Positions 36,250 through 48,236 of a stretch of 64,000 nucleotides of DNA are shown in pieces. The position numbers and the translations under genes were made by a program. Position 1 is the first letter of the stretch. Each line of letters opens with the position of its first letter. This stretch comes from Macrobrachium rosenbergii (Eukaryota > Arthropoda > Malacostraca > Decapoda > Palaemonidae): the NCBI RefSeq assembly GCF_040412425.1, contig NC_089761.1, forward strand, positions 22,049,644 through 22,113,643, in the 5' to 3' direction. The notes under the pieces were generated by a model that was not told the origin of the DNA, searched no databases, and worked only from the letters and a program-made list of their open reading frames with translations.

Positions 36250-37260
36250 AAGCTTGCCCTGTTGCTTTAATCAACAGTACAAGACTTAGACCAGATCCTT
36301 AACTGTCACAAACATTTATCTCAAATTCTTCTGATACACCTCCCACTATCTTTATACTTGCTCTTGTCTTGGGGTACCATTACATCACCAGCTCAGTGAG
36401 TCTTCCCAGACTCTCGTTGATTTCTCTGTCATGAATTCAAACTCCTGTAATTTCCACATTGTAGTGAATTCTATTTTCCTTTGCATAATATAGTAACACA
36501 GAAATCTATTCACTCTTCTGTCCTAATCCTTCCCCCTATCAGCTTTACACACATTCTCATCACCTGATCCATGACTGGTTCTCCAGCAACTATAAGCTAC
36601 TTTTTACCCCTGATGGTCTGGAAGCTTTTCCAATTTTCATCTTCCCAAACCCCTATATCTTTCTGAGGTGTTATATTGTCTACTGGTCCTTCTATCACAC
36701 CAACATCCTCCGATTACATTCATTCCCTTCATTAAGATACTTTTCATAATAATCCCCACAGCTTTCTATTATTACTCTTCAACTTTAATTACTATTACCT
36801 TTTCATCTTTTATTGCTGTATAGCTTTCAGTCTTTTCCAACTTTCCTCAGCCACTTGACTATCCTGAGTAGCTTCAAGTTCACTCGGATTACATTTCTCC
36901 GACTCATCTCTGCTCTTGCCACCTGTCTCTTAGTGTCCCTCCTCACCTAATGACTGTATATTCACCTCAATCTTGTCTTCTGACATAGCTTAAAGGCTAT
37001 CTTCTATTTAACTGCATTTGTACATCTTGATTCCAACACTTGATCTCTCTATTTCCATACACTTATCCTGATGTCACACCATAATGCTGCCTTCTGTATG
37101 GCTTCTCTAAGTGGCATCTGATGCTGTATTTGCTGACACATTCTCTACATACTCCTCTGAGAACTTCATTTTTCAATTTCCATGTTTTTATCTTTTTGGT
37201 CGTAACTCTCTTCAGAACTTTTCTGTCCCTCATTATAAAATCAGCTTGCAGCAATCCATG
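36250..37260 (-). pseudogene. LINE (RTE-like) reverse-transcriptase relic
   Basis: In the minus-strand frames I can read a degraded version of the segment upstream of and entering the reverse transcriptase of RTE-type LINEs. It runs VLKRVTTKKIKTWKLKNEV, then YTAIKDEKVIVIKVEE, then IEGPVDNITPQKDIGVWEDE, then IVAGEPVMDQVMRMC. In intact elements these correspond to the KxxTWWW, IKDE.G..L, and GPVEKIT..E...A...MK..KA..P blocks. Stops and frameshifts are frequent. The relic is old and sits in sense orientation with the host gene. Confidence 0.5.
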
Positions 37261-39537
37261 TAGTGTTAAGCGTATCTAACATGCAATAATGGAGAGACAA
37301 TCCACTGTTACCAGTTCTAACTAGAAAACTAGAGGGATGGTTTTTACAAAAGAAAGACTAAAAACCATAGAGTTTAGATTGTTAAGCTGGTTCTGCTTAA
37401 GTTTGCAACTGCATATGTTCAGTCTCTGATAAACTGGTCACATTGGCTGTTACTTGACAACCCTCATCATAACCACATTTGAGATGTAGACAGCAAGATG
37501 AACTGAATCAAAGATGGTTTTTAACATGCCTGGCAGTATCAGCAACACAAGCATAATTCTTTTATATCATGTGAAACCTAGTAGCTTCCGGTCTAAATTC
37601 CTATCAGTCTCCTTTCTTGCTACATAGCTATTATATGACGAAAGAACAAAGCTGACCAATTAATCCACACCACCTTGTAAGCCTAGGGGAAGTCCATATT
37701 CCATTGTGGAAAGGAATCTGCATTTCCTATGCCTTTTCAGCAAACTTGTCATTATCGAATATTCAAACAGCGCTGCAACTGCTATTTCTCCTCCTGCCAC
37801 CAACTGCACTTATCCAAGATTTAAGGATAAGGGTTCCTGAGGACTGGTCACAGTATCCATAAAATCATTACGGGCATTAACAGTAGCCAAATATTGCCCA
37901 AGTCTTACGCCATACACAGAATGGGGAGCGAATGTACTGTGAATGATGGCTTTATTTGAGAAAAAGTGTAATTCAGTAATGATTTTACCAGGAAGGCATA
38001 TAGTACAAGAATTAACACAGCATTATAATAATGTATAAGCTTAGATATGGTACAGTATCTATAATAAGCAAATAAAAATAATGTATATGACAAACCATAC
38101 TATACTAGTTACTGTCAACATAGTAGAAATTATTTCCTGGCGTTGAAGACACTATTTTTTCCCATAAATAAGTCCTCAAAATTTACTCTTTGCCCTAAAA
38201 GATGAAGATTACATTTTTCAATGGCCAATACTAACCCCAGAGGAAGATTATCTTTGCTAGACAGTAATCAGAACTACTGTGTATGACCTCTGAATGAATA
38301 ATATAAATCATTCTTAGTTAAGAGAGTAAACAAATAAATCATGAAAAAGGGTAAATATACACGTAGTCACAGATTCATTCACATATTGACAGATTACAGG
38401 ATACGAGTTAACGAACGAGTATTATCTTAAATGTTGCATATCAATATCAATATTTTTACTCTTCTAAATTAACCTTGGATCCTGACTTACAGGGCAACAT
38501 CATTAGCTGACAAAAGTATAATTGCAGTATGTTAAACAGATTTACCATTTAATTGTGGTATAATAGGAAATCTGTAATTAAAAAGAATTTTGCAATGCTT
38601 TGCTTCTTTAATTACAGTGTCTTCAGAAATTCATACCTGACTTAGTCTTATGGGGAAATATAAAATATTTTCAGGTTTTCAAGATTAAAAGTTATTCCTT
38701 GATTATTATCATTTTGTTCCAACTGAGATGTCATCTTCGTGCCATACTTTAACCAAGCACAACTGTGCAAAAGAATTTTATTCTATATTTCTAATATCTC
38801 CTATTGTGGTTGTTAGTTTTCCTTCTTGCAAGTAAAAAAAAAAAATACTATCAGAATCTTAAAATACTTCACTAGCAAAAGCCCTATCTATTTGTGTGCA
38901 TTGAGACACTGTTAGCCAAGGGTATTTTTGACACAACATGGATGGGCAGTTTATACCATGTACATTATTTCAAACCTGTTCAAGTTTTCCGTCTGCTGGT
39001 TTGTCAACTTCAGAAGTTCTTATTAATATTAATTGAAATGAACTTGAAAACATAAAACTAAGTATTTTCAAAATAAACGAAGTAACAAACCACAGTAATT
39101 AATACGCTGTACCAGCCAAAGCCACACTATTTCAATGTACTGAGACACTTGAATGTGTGCAGCGTACCAACCAAAAGAAAGCTACCTTACTTTCAAATTA
39201 ATTTTTCGTTTTCAAAGTCATGCTAGTCAAAACTGGGATGCACCTTTGAGGTTGGAGCATCTTCAATACTAGGATATATGGTTGGGGATGTGCGGTGGCT
39301 TTGCTTTAATTAGCATAATTTTCATTTGCAATAATGACACCTCTATAAATATATAATTATGTGGTACAGGGCTATGAATCTCTACATCTGAAGGTGAGAT
39401 ACAGGAAAATTTACTTATTTTCATACTTTATTCTGCATTATCTACCACTGAATCTACTTATCTATAATTCTACTGTGTTGATGTTTTTATCCAATTATTT
39501 ATGTTTAGTAAAGAGATACTCTCAAACTTTTACTATG
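37261..39537. other. Intron, nothing recognised
   Basis: AT-rich unique-looking intron between coding exons 3 and 2. Confidence 0.35.
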
Positions 39538-39803
39538 TCAAATTGTACACCATAATACCTAAGGATTAAAGACTGAACTGTGTATTGTTAGAATAAAACT
39601 TTAGAGATCACGTAAAGTATTCTGCTCATATGAAGTACTCCTTCTAAACAGCTTTGCCTACTGTCAAATTATACACCAAAATACCTAAGGGTAAAGACTG
39701 AATTGTATATTCTGTTAAAATAGTGCTTTAATGATTAAATTATGTACTGTATAGTACTCTGTTTATACGAAATACTCCTTCCAAATAGTTTTGCCTACTG
39801 TAT
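39538..39803 (+). repeat. Tandem duplication, ~126-bp unit
   Basis: GTCAAATT.TACACCA.AATACCTAAGG and the following TACTCCTTC.AA..GTTTTGCCTACTGT recur about 126 bp apart, with indels between copies. Confidence 0.75.
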
Positions 39804-39979
39804 CAAACTACTTTGTGACACTGTTACTGCATTGAAACTACACAAAAAACTTGATATCAATTATGTACATAAATGCACTCAACCAATGAAATACAATATA
39901 GCTTACCCAAAAATGAGAAATCAGTCATGCTAATGAGCCTTTGCTACAAGTGAGCAAAATTTACTTTAAATGCACTTAC

Positions 39980-40072
39980 TTGAAAATACTCCCCCCGTCC
40001 TTCACGATGTGAGCCACTGTGACGTGGGTGGTAATCTCTTCCACGGTATCCACCTCGACCTTCCCTGCCATC
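39980..40072 (-). CDS. Pep-like gene, coding exon 2
   Basis: A 93-bp, phase 0 to 0 exon for residues 89-119. Its composition is Gly/Arg/His/Tyr-rich (DGREGRGGYRGRDY...), continuing the RGG-like low-complexity character of the preceding exon. The acceptor is TTTTATAG and the donor is the consensus GTAAGTGCA. Being symmetric, it could be skipped without changing frame. No folded domain is visible. Its place between two exons of the same composition and matching phase is the main support. Confidence 0.7.
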
Positions 40073-40229
40073 CTATAAAACCAAAACCATAAACAGTAAA
40101 TGAAGTAAAGTACATCTATTTCTTACCAACATGAGTTAATTCCATTGTCATATACAGTACTCAGTCTGTAATTTCCCTTAAATGTGTCCTTTCAGACCTG
40201 ACAAAATTTGTAGAAGATATGACTAACCT

Positions 40230-40292
40230 TATAGTTTTCTGAAAAATAACCTAATGTAATTATAGTTTTCTGAAAAATAAACTAATGTAGTT
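40230..40292 (+). repeat. Tandem duplication, ~32-bp unit
   Basis: TATAGTTTTCTGAAAAATAA occurs twice in tandem, followed each time by .CTAATGTA. Confidence 0.85.
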
Positions 40293-40677
40293 AACCATGC
40301 AGGCTGATAATTAATGAAGCACCTTTAGTGACTGTCAACCAACCTCTCTTTTCTGACATGTATGACTCAAATCTTAACATTCTTTCCCATGTTCACTGCT
40401 CAGTTCAATTTTATACCGAAACCAATGTTACGTTATCCCTTCTCAAAAGTAACAGGAATCTGTCATTGCTCTTGACATTTTTTGGACATCTGACAAGGTC
40501 TCAACTTCATGTCTGCTACAGTTCCTGATAAAGTTTCATTCCATCTCTGTGTAAGCTCAAGGTTCTTACTGACTGACTTATTTCTTTTTAATAGATGATC
40601 TTCTCATCAGACCCATCTGAGTCCTCTGCACAGTTCTTTCAGATTTATGTTCTTGTATACATGAATATGAAATTTAA

Positions 40678-40950
40678 GCAAAAGGTGAGACCCAGGAGGT
40701 CATTCAGCGCTGAAGCGGAAATTGAGAGCATAAAGGTTTTAAAGGTGCAACTGAGGAAAACCTTGCAGTTGCATTATGAAACTATTGTTAGGAGAGGGTG
40801 GACAGCACAATGGGGGAGAATGAACATGAACGGGATACAATAAAATGAATGAAAGGGGTTGCAGCTAGGGGCTATAGGGATGCTGCAAAGCATCTTAATG
40901 CCTTCAGTGCACTATGCAAGTGCAGCAACAGCAATAGCCCCCTGCATGGG
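40678..40950 (+). repeat. ~250-bp interspersed repeat, copy 3
   Basis: Near full-length family member: CATTCAGCGCTGAAGCGG, AGGAAAACCTTGCAGTTGCA, TTGTTAGGAGAGGGTGG, GGGGTTGCAGCTAGGGG, ATGCCTTCAGTGCACTATG. It lies in the intron between coding exons 2 and 1. Confidence 0.85.
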
Positions 40951-41309
40951 GTTGTATACAGTACTGTTCTCACACTTGGGAATTTCTTTACACATTTTCT
41001 TGATAATGGCCAACTACAATTTGCTTTGACTCACAACTTAGATTCACTTCTACTTTTTTGTAATATAACCCAGTAAACTTGTTTGACACTTGAGGCACTG
41101 TCACCAAAAACTTAAATATAGTATATAGCCTCCACTCTCTCATGCCTGATGTACGCATTACGTTTCAAAGCCCATAAGTATGGTGGGGAAATTACAAACT
41201 CTTTGCACCAATGTCTGGTCAAGCTATCATTTCATTCACTTCCAGTGTGGAAATCCCATGTAGTTTTCATTATTTATTGGAATAATTTTACAAAAAGACA
41301 GGTCCTGTC

Positions 41310-41311
<2 letters not shown>

Positions 41312-41374
<63 letters not shown>

Positions 41375-41391
41375 TAATAATAACAATAATA
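41312..41391 (+). repeat. (TAA)n microsatellite
   Basis: A long TAA array with a few interruptions near its right end. Confidence 0.95.
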
Positions 41392-41591
41392 CAAATTAAT
41401 ACCAAAAAATAATAAATCAGAGAAAAAAAAAAACCTAAGGGGGAAAGTCCATTGGCACATATGACACTCATCTGAAACTAAACTTGCAACATTAAAAGAA
41501 GGGAAAAGATTTGTAAAAACAGAGAAAATTTTGTTAAAATATAAAAAACACCATCCAAACATCATACACATACATTAGTGAAAGTGCTTAC

Positions 41592-41855
41592 ATTCTTCAG
41601 GACAGTGTTGATTATAGCTGTAGTTAATGCCAACTGTGCTTCTGGTCCAAGACTAGACAACAACTTTTCTGGATTATGTGGACGATGATGGGGATTGTGC
41701 ATCTCCCTCTTCCCCCGATAGTGATCTATACGTCCTCCACGATGTCCCATGCCCCTGCCTCCCCCACGAGAGGTGCCACCGCGATGACCCATCCAATGGT
41801 TTCCATAATTTCCTCTTCCACCCCGAAAGCCTCTACCTCGTGGCCTGGCAGGCAT
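41592..41855 (-). CDS. Pep-like gene, first coding exon (Arg/Gly-rich N-terminus)
   Basis: Encodes residues 1-88, starting MPARPRGRGFRGG. Residues 4-50 are an RGG/GRG-rich tract of the kind that binds RNA and is methylated on arginine in hnRNP proteins. A His/Pro/Asn stretch follows, then a predicted helix (PEKLLSSLGPEAQLALTTAI). The start is chosen because a TCTGTTTTCCAG acceptor lies directly before this ATG. The longer open frame from 41876, adding MNGSVFQ, would read through that acceptor. The donor is GTAAGCAC and the exon ends in phase 0. The CDS start is moderately sure; the exon is very likely real. Confidence 0.75.
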
Positions 41856-42683
41856 CTGGAAAACAGATCCATTCATGATGACAACTAATAATTGCCAATC
41901 TAAATTTCCTTTACATTGTAAAATTCAGTCTGATCCAATAATGAGCTAGCATTTACAGTAACAGTTCTCAAGAAAACCTAGAGCTTTGGAAAAAAAATAT
42001 GACAACTGGATAAGACTGAGTAAACCTTAATTTCTCAGAGTTGCAGCTTTAGGCTCTTTCTTTAAATGATAATGATATAAGTACAACAGCTTTAAAAAGA
42101 TTTTATAGCGAAAGTGGTAAGCTTCCGAATCCCAGCACTTTATGCTCTAATGGATACTTTCACTCAAAATTTTATGTACCGTAACTGCATGAGCTTACCA
42201 ATTTTGACAAACAGCTATAACTTTGACAAAGGTAAATTTTAATTAAAACCTAGTCATGAATAGTCTACATTTTGGAAGCCTTCAAATGCATAAAACAATC
42301 TTAAAAAATTACTTTTGTCTTTAACTTCTACTCTACAGTGAGTAATCTAATCAGATAAGGATTAATATTAACCAATCAACTTTACTATCAAAGTCACACA
42401 TGCAGAGTGCTGTAGAACGCTGATAATCAACCTTGAGAATGATTAACCTTGACACAGTCCATTCAAGTTTTACAAAATAAATGGAATGTGGAGGAAATGC
42501 TCCCATTAAACCATTCAAGGAAGATATAATAAAAATTCGTCACGAAACACAAAATTTGTCAAATGTTTGTTATGCTTTTCATAGCAATCCTCAACATCTT
42601 TATACTTCATAAAAGCTACCTTACAACACCAGATACTTTTTTAATCCTTAATGAGCCGTGTTATTAATTCTGGCTATAGAGGA

Positions 42684-42729
<46 letters not shown>

Positions 42730-43629
42730 ATTTAAACTAAAAGGATTTTTTAATACTAATTACTGAAGGATATGGGAGTATCTGGAACTGAAAAGGCAAA
42801 TAACACCAAATGGACAGTTACACTTAAAAAGTGTTTTATAGATCTAAAATTTACGTACAGTATTCACAAATGGTTTATAACATTTAAGCCTATAGATTGT
42901 GTACGATGAATGTATATTCACATTCATCTTACTCCTCCCATAGTTAATTTGGGGGATTTTACTTTTGTCATGCCTTCTTTTTGCAGCCTAGAGGGTGCTC
43001 TTATAGATCTTACGAACATAAAATAAGAATGGTAGCACTGGAAGAACTACATTATGAGGATCAAAAGCATTAAATCCTTATAGTGTAACACCTAGATGGA
43101 GTATGATATTTCTGTATTTTTTCTTTCCATTTTGTTAATGCACAAACTTTCATTTATGACAAGAATCAGTGCAAAGGCATACTAATAGTTAGGATTTATT
43201 ATCATCATTTATGCATATAACCAGTGTTGTTAGCATTCAGATTACATCCACAATAATATAACACAAGACCTAACCCCATAAGCTTGAAGAATCTAATGAC
43301 AATGACAATTTACTATACCTCATGCTCTCATTAGCCATTAGACCTAAGTTGACACTAATTTTAGAGAAGGGGAAGGGTGTCAGGTAAGGACCAGGATTCT
43401 GCAAACTTGGTTAGGTATGATTAGTTTGTATCCCAGTCAGAAACTGGTTAACTAAATTGTCTGGGGGTGGTACTAGGGTTAGTTTCTTCTAACAACTAGG
43501 GATATTTACACCTTTACACAAATGCCATGCTTCTCTTCATTATTGCTGACTGTTGCAGAACCTGCAAAGCACTGAACCATGGTTATGGCAGTGTAATTTA
43601 TGGATTGCAAATATTTTCAGTTTACTTAC
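41856..43629. other. Intron upstream of the first coding exon
   Basis: AT-rich, with one (GA)n array at 42687-42724. No other repeat or exon is recognised. Confidence 0.4.
42687..42724 (+). repeat. (GA)n microsatellite
   Basis: About 19 uninterrupted GA units. Confidence 0.95.
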
Positions 43630-43670
43630 CCTGTGTCTGATTCTGGTCAAGTAACTTTGCAAGACCTCAC
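43630..43670 (-). other. Candidate 41-bp leader exon of the Pep-like gene
   Basis: On the minus strand this segment has a TGTCTTTCAG acceptor on its upstream side and a GTAAGTAAAC donor on its downstream side, both close to consensus. It is open in the frame that runs into the next exon (reading EVLQSYLTRIRHR) but contains no ATG. It is therefore most simply a 5' untranslated exon. If an upstream exon supplies an ATG in frame, it would add 13 residues to the protein. Confidence 0.45.
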
Positions 43671-46600
43671 CTGAAAGACAAAAATTCTCATTTAATTTTA
43701 TTCTTTACCAATATTCCTGTTATAGCAAATTTAGCACTTACTAAACAGGAATATCTTTAGCACCAAGATTCACTCTTTGGGCACATTTTTTTAAGGATCT
43801 AAAGTTCTAAACCACCAATGCTGAATCTTTTACTAAATATGAAACACTGATTACAGTACTTTGGATGCCGAGGTTCTCAACATTCACCCTTCTTCTATTA
43901 CCACTATTTTTTCTACAATCAAACATTCAGTCTTATGTACAGTATTTCTGCTTTCTGTAATCTAAGGGTTTAATATGTAATCTGAGGGTTTAATATTTTT
44001 TTACAAAGGCCCATAAAAGATTTCTGAATAAATCTCTATACCTGCACCAGCATACATTTGCTCTCATCTCAATGGGGAGAGAGATGATGTTAAAGGCAAA
44101 ATATAGGGTAAAAAGGCGTTTAGACTGAACCGGCTTGAATTTCAGAAGTTATTTTGCCAAGAACACCTTCAACTTTCAACTGCTTCATTTCCATTCATTT
44201 AATATTTATGAAATCCCATTTTATTTGCACCTCTCAGAATCTGTATCCATGGCCAGATTTTTCTAATCCTCTAATAAGAATTCTACCCTAAGCCTCATCT
44301 ACACCTGCCTTAAATTCCTTTCCACAGATACCAACCCATTTCAGAAGATCTTGGCATTTAACAAATATCAAAACACAAATTGCGTATCTAATTTATCTAT
44401 GTAGGTTTTCACTTATTGCTCCAACAGAACAGGCACATTTCTTGAGAGCCAATGTACAATAAAACATACTTACTACCCAAGTATTTTCCTTACCCTGCCC
44501 CCACAGCATGAATGAAAAACACTCATGTTAGAACAAAATGAACATTATTTGATTTAGCCTATTTCTGTGAATGGCTTGTCATCTTCAGGATGTACACTGG
44601 AGAACTCTCATCCACAAGTCAACAACCTGATGATGTAAGCAGCATTACTAGAGCTGCACGCCTTTTGATATCAGATGACATAATACTCAATAGTGCTGAT
44701 GAACAACATGACTGTAGTGTCATGTCAACAAATGGAGTCGAGTGGTGGGGGACAGTCTCCTTAGCCCCTTGTGTATCAGCGCGGCAGCTGCATAAGTGAG
44801 CTGCTTACCATGCAATTGAGTTGTTAGCCTGATACGCCCTGGGCTCTCAGAATTTACTGGCTGACCAATTAAGTTGCAAGGGGCAGGTCATGGGGATGGA
44901 GTGGTTGCTGCACAAGCACATAGCAGAGAGGCTGTTCGAGGTGTGGGGAACAACAACGACCAACCTGTCCACCACATGACTAAACAGAAAGCTCCCAATC
45001 TTTTTACTCATCAGTACCAAACCTTTGGGCTACACTGGGAGGCTACACCTACATGCTGTTCTGCTCACCTACATTAAGTTAAGTATACCTAACCTACATG
45101 ACTGGGAACTTGTAGAGAAGGGAGATCATTATTGCTCATGATCTTGAGACAATCCATCCTGCTTACTCAGTAGTCTCCATTACAAGATAAGCATGCATTG
45201 GTGATTGCCCACAACCCTGCACGAGACCACAAGATTTGAAAACCTTGTTTCCAGGCTTCAACAACCACTCCAGCTTACGTTAAGGCTATCCATGAAAATT
45301 TGAGTTTGGTGGCTAAACACCCTAACTCAGAAACTGCAAGAGGTGTATTCATAAATAAATACAAAAAATCATAACAAAAGTATCTGTGATAATTTTGACA
45401 TTGAAAAAAAATTTACTGCAACTGGTGAGATAGAAAGGTAACGCAGAAATATTATATGAAATTCCAGTTTTATAATAATCTATAATTTACCGACAGCAAC
45501 GGAGTTGCTAGGTCTTGGAGAAGACTGGGTAAGAAATGAGAGCCAGAATGTGTGACAATCTCACAAGAGTATGAGTGGAAACCATATGATTACAGGCTGT
45601 CCTCGAGCAAGAGTCCGTACCAGCACAAGGCTAGCTTCATCTAAAATAAATGAAACTTAGGATGGAAATGAGGATTATAGCTAGACTAATTAACCAATAT
45701 AAATATTCACACATTTTAACTTTTGACCCGTTAAACACTGTCGATCTGGCTGAAACTGACAGATTAGCTTTTGGCCTAGCCTCTGAGGTGTTTGCTTATG
45801 GGGTCATTCAAAACTCTCAAAACACTGACTTTTGTTTCTGATGAAACTCACAAAACAGGTATATCATGTGCACATACAAATGTAACTGATACTGTGTGAT
45901 AGATTGGTTTCTTTATACTGTATAAAATAGGAGATACCAATTTGAAACATGTTCATTTTTCTGGTATCTTGAGAATTTGTCTTAACAACTCAAGAACCAA
46001 TGATGGTATACTGTTGTTTTAAGCATATTTTGACTGAAAAATAGATGGTAGATGACTAATACTCTATCAGAACTATCTAAGCAAAACCAGACAAGCTGGT
46101 AGATGACCAATACTATCAGAACTATCCTAAGCATAACCAGACAGAGTACACGGTATATTGTATATATGTATGGATGATCTAACTACATCTAAAATGTATT
46201 ATGAACAGGCAGAGACCCACAGTATCTGTTTGTAAGTTTTATCAGAGAAAACCAAAACTCTAATTATATTTGTGCTCTCATTATATTTGTAAAGACCAGT
46301 CAGCAAAGCATCTGAAAAATACATGAAACTGATTTTTAAAAGTGCAGTCGGTAATTCTAGGGAAGAGCTCTGTGCTAAGACACTGTTTAATAAAATTTTT
46401 GACCAGACAATGTAGTGAAGGTGTATATAATGCAATACAAGTGAGATAACTAAAAAATTTACCATCTTTTGTTTATGTTTAAACAGAGAAAAGCTCATGG
46501 ATGCCATGTTTAGTACCAGCTCCTTGAGGATTAACATAAATTTAAAATCTGTGTTAACCTACTTATGAACATTCAGATATGAACAAACATGATTATAAAT

Positions 46601-48115
46601 TAAAACTGTTCAGAGAGCTCCTTTGCCACTTTTAAGTTTAAATTTTGTTCTGATTACCTATTCTGCTTAGTTACAATTAATAAAGTCCACTACTCTACAT
46701 AATACAGACAGCACTGTATGTAGAATGAAGTATTGTATTGTGTTTTAGGACAAAAAAACATTCAGTACTCTATTGACTTTATATCCTATGGCACTTAAAT
46801 AGGTGTGACAAACAATTCATGATACGAACGATCGTTCAGACGTAACTCGTTCGTATGTACGGTAGTGTCTGTACAACCATTTCTATATAGTTCAGGAAAA
46901 AATTTCCTTATTGAACAGTATCTCCACGTGGGCTCTTCCTCAGGAATTACCATATTTGTAGGCCTATGCAACATAAACAGAGCAGCTCTTTTAACTTGTT
47001 CACTATTTAATATATCACATATACCTATGTGCATAGGCCTATTTTAAGTGGGGGTAGTTTACAGTTTCGGTTGCCAGGTGGCATAACCCCTGCCCACGCT
47101 ACAACTTTCCGCCCAGTAAGTAGTTCCGCGACCCAGCAACCCCACGCTTTCTGGGGGTCCAGGCCGCCAGGTTCGGACACGCGCCCTATGTTAGAGTTAA
47201 GTTGGTTACATCTGGTTAGGTCAGGACCTGGCACTTACAAGGAAAAGTTTCGTTTGTATTAGGCCCACCAGTTTCCTAGTCGAACCTACACCACAGCCTT
47301 GGCCACCTAAACTGTAGCGCTTCTTTTAAATGTTTCATCTGATCCATACAAAACATTGTGGCTTTGAAAAATTTCAGTCGAATCCAAAATCAGGCCATCA
47401 TAGCTAGAACTGTCCGAGGCCTGTCATATGCACCGAGGTAAAGTTCTTGAAAACTTGATAGGCCTACAACAATGAATTGTGCTACAGTAAGTCAGGATTA
47501 GACTGTAAAAGCTAAGGTGGTAAGACTGCAGAATGGCTGTGCACAGAGGCCTATTGTTCTCCTATGGACATTATCACGTTTGCACCCTAGGATACGTTAG
47601 GTTAGGATGCATCCCTGTTGCTATAGGCCTATGTCTTTAATACACTTTTGAACAAGCTGCAACAAGCAGAAACAGGTCTAGCCCTAACCTTAGCTGAGGT
47701 AATGATCAACTACAATGATAACGATCAGTACAGTAATCATTACCTATGATTGGTGGGCCAAGCTAGGCTATGCTCCCAGGACACAACATTTCTAGGCTAC
47801 TCCAATTCCTTGACGCCCATCCTAGGCATTGCCTAAGCCTACGATAAATGTTACGCTGGACAGGCCTAGCAATGCATGTACTCACGAACCAATCATAAAA
47901 AAGGGCATTGGATTAAAACCTTCAAATGTCAGGCAGAGGAAATTCCACGCTAGGCCTAATGGGCCTACAAGAACTGTCCCTAATCAATCGGCTGCTAGGC
48001 GACCGGGCACAACTGAATTACAACTATTAAGTTAATAATAAATGTCGACTGACAGCTTCCAACTGCTCAACTTACGGATCTACCGCAAACAATAACCTGA
48101 GATAGATATACTTAC
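43671..48115. other. Putative first intron, mostly unassigned
   Basis: Position 44590 to about 45080 is GC-richer, with short plus-strand frames (one reads YTGELSSTSQQPDDVSS), but I do not recognise it. A roughly 50-bp tandem duplication lies at 46047-46144. Positions 47040-48060 are CpG-richer than the surroundings and may be promoter-proximal. No RNA gene is seen. Confidence 0.3.
46047..46144 (+). repeat. Tandem duplication, ~50-bp unit
   Basis: GGTAGATGAC.AATACT..ATCAGAACTATC.TAAGCA.AACCAGACA appears twice with small indels. Confidence 0.85.
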
Positions 48116-48200
48116 AACCCCTCCTCAATGTTTTCCTTCGTTTTTTTACAGTTCAGGTGTATAACGACGGGCGTGGGTCAACGAAATTCAATATGGTGTG
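48116..48200 (-). other. Candidate 5' untranslated exon
   Basis: A strong donor (exon ...GGGGTT then GTAAGTATAT on the minus strand) follows a CpG-richer stretch that could hold the transcription start. If it is spliced to the exon at 43630-43670, the frame leading into the protein contains a TGA (plus strand tca at 48153-48155) and no ATG. That places initiation in the exon at 41592-41855. The 5' end is not defined by any signal I can see, so the upper coordinate is nominal. The exon could instead belong to another transcript. Confidence 0.3.
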
Positions 48201-48236
48201 TTTCTTCTCATCGAGCGGCGGTAGGTACCTTGCGGG

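Larger units (their letters stand above)
2656..43670 (-). other. Pep-like: Pep-like matrin-type zinc-finger gene (whole locus)
   Basis: This entry spans the exons listed separately below. The gene is reconstructed from minus-strand open segments, each bounded by an AG acceptor and a GT donor. Phases run 0-0-2-0-2-0-0-1-1-0-1-0 through the twelve main coding exons with no stop. The joined protein is about 688 residues: Arg/Gly-rich 1-60, charged RS-like 89-190, four C2H2 fingers at about 285-308, 357-384, 395-417 and 540-567, and acidic segments 420-527 and 579-688. Every finger has the H-x5-H spacing of matrin/U1-type fingers. Drosophila Pep is of similar size (about 716 residues, from memory) and has four fingers. 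Known family members bind RNA or ssDNA in hnRNP complexes at active loci. CIZ1, ZNF326 or matrin-3 orthology is not excluded; the nuclear role is inferred from the family. Confidence 0.7.

Noticed and set aside
40595..40843. 82-residue plus-strand frame, and a similar one at 59546-59746
   Set aside because: Both lie in copies of the 250-bp interspersed repeat; the shared peptide (ETIVRRGW) is repeat-derived and the frame is not kept in other copies.
41678..41888. Plus-strand frames opposite the first coding exon
   Set aside because: They are antisense to the Arg/Gly-rich exon, which has good splice sites on the minus strand.
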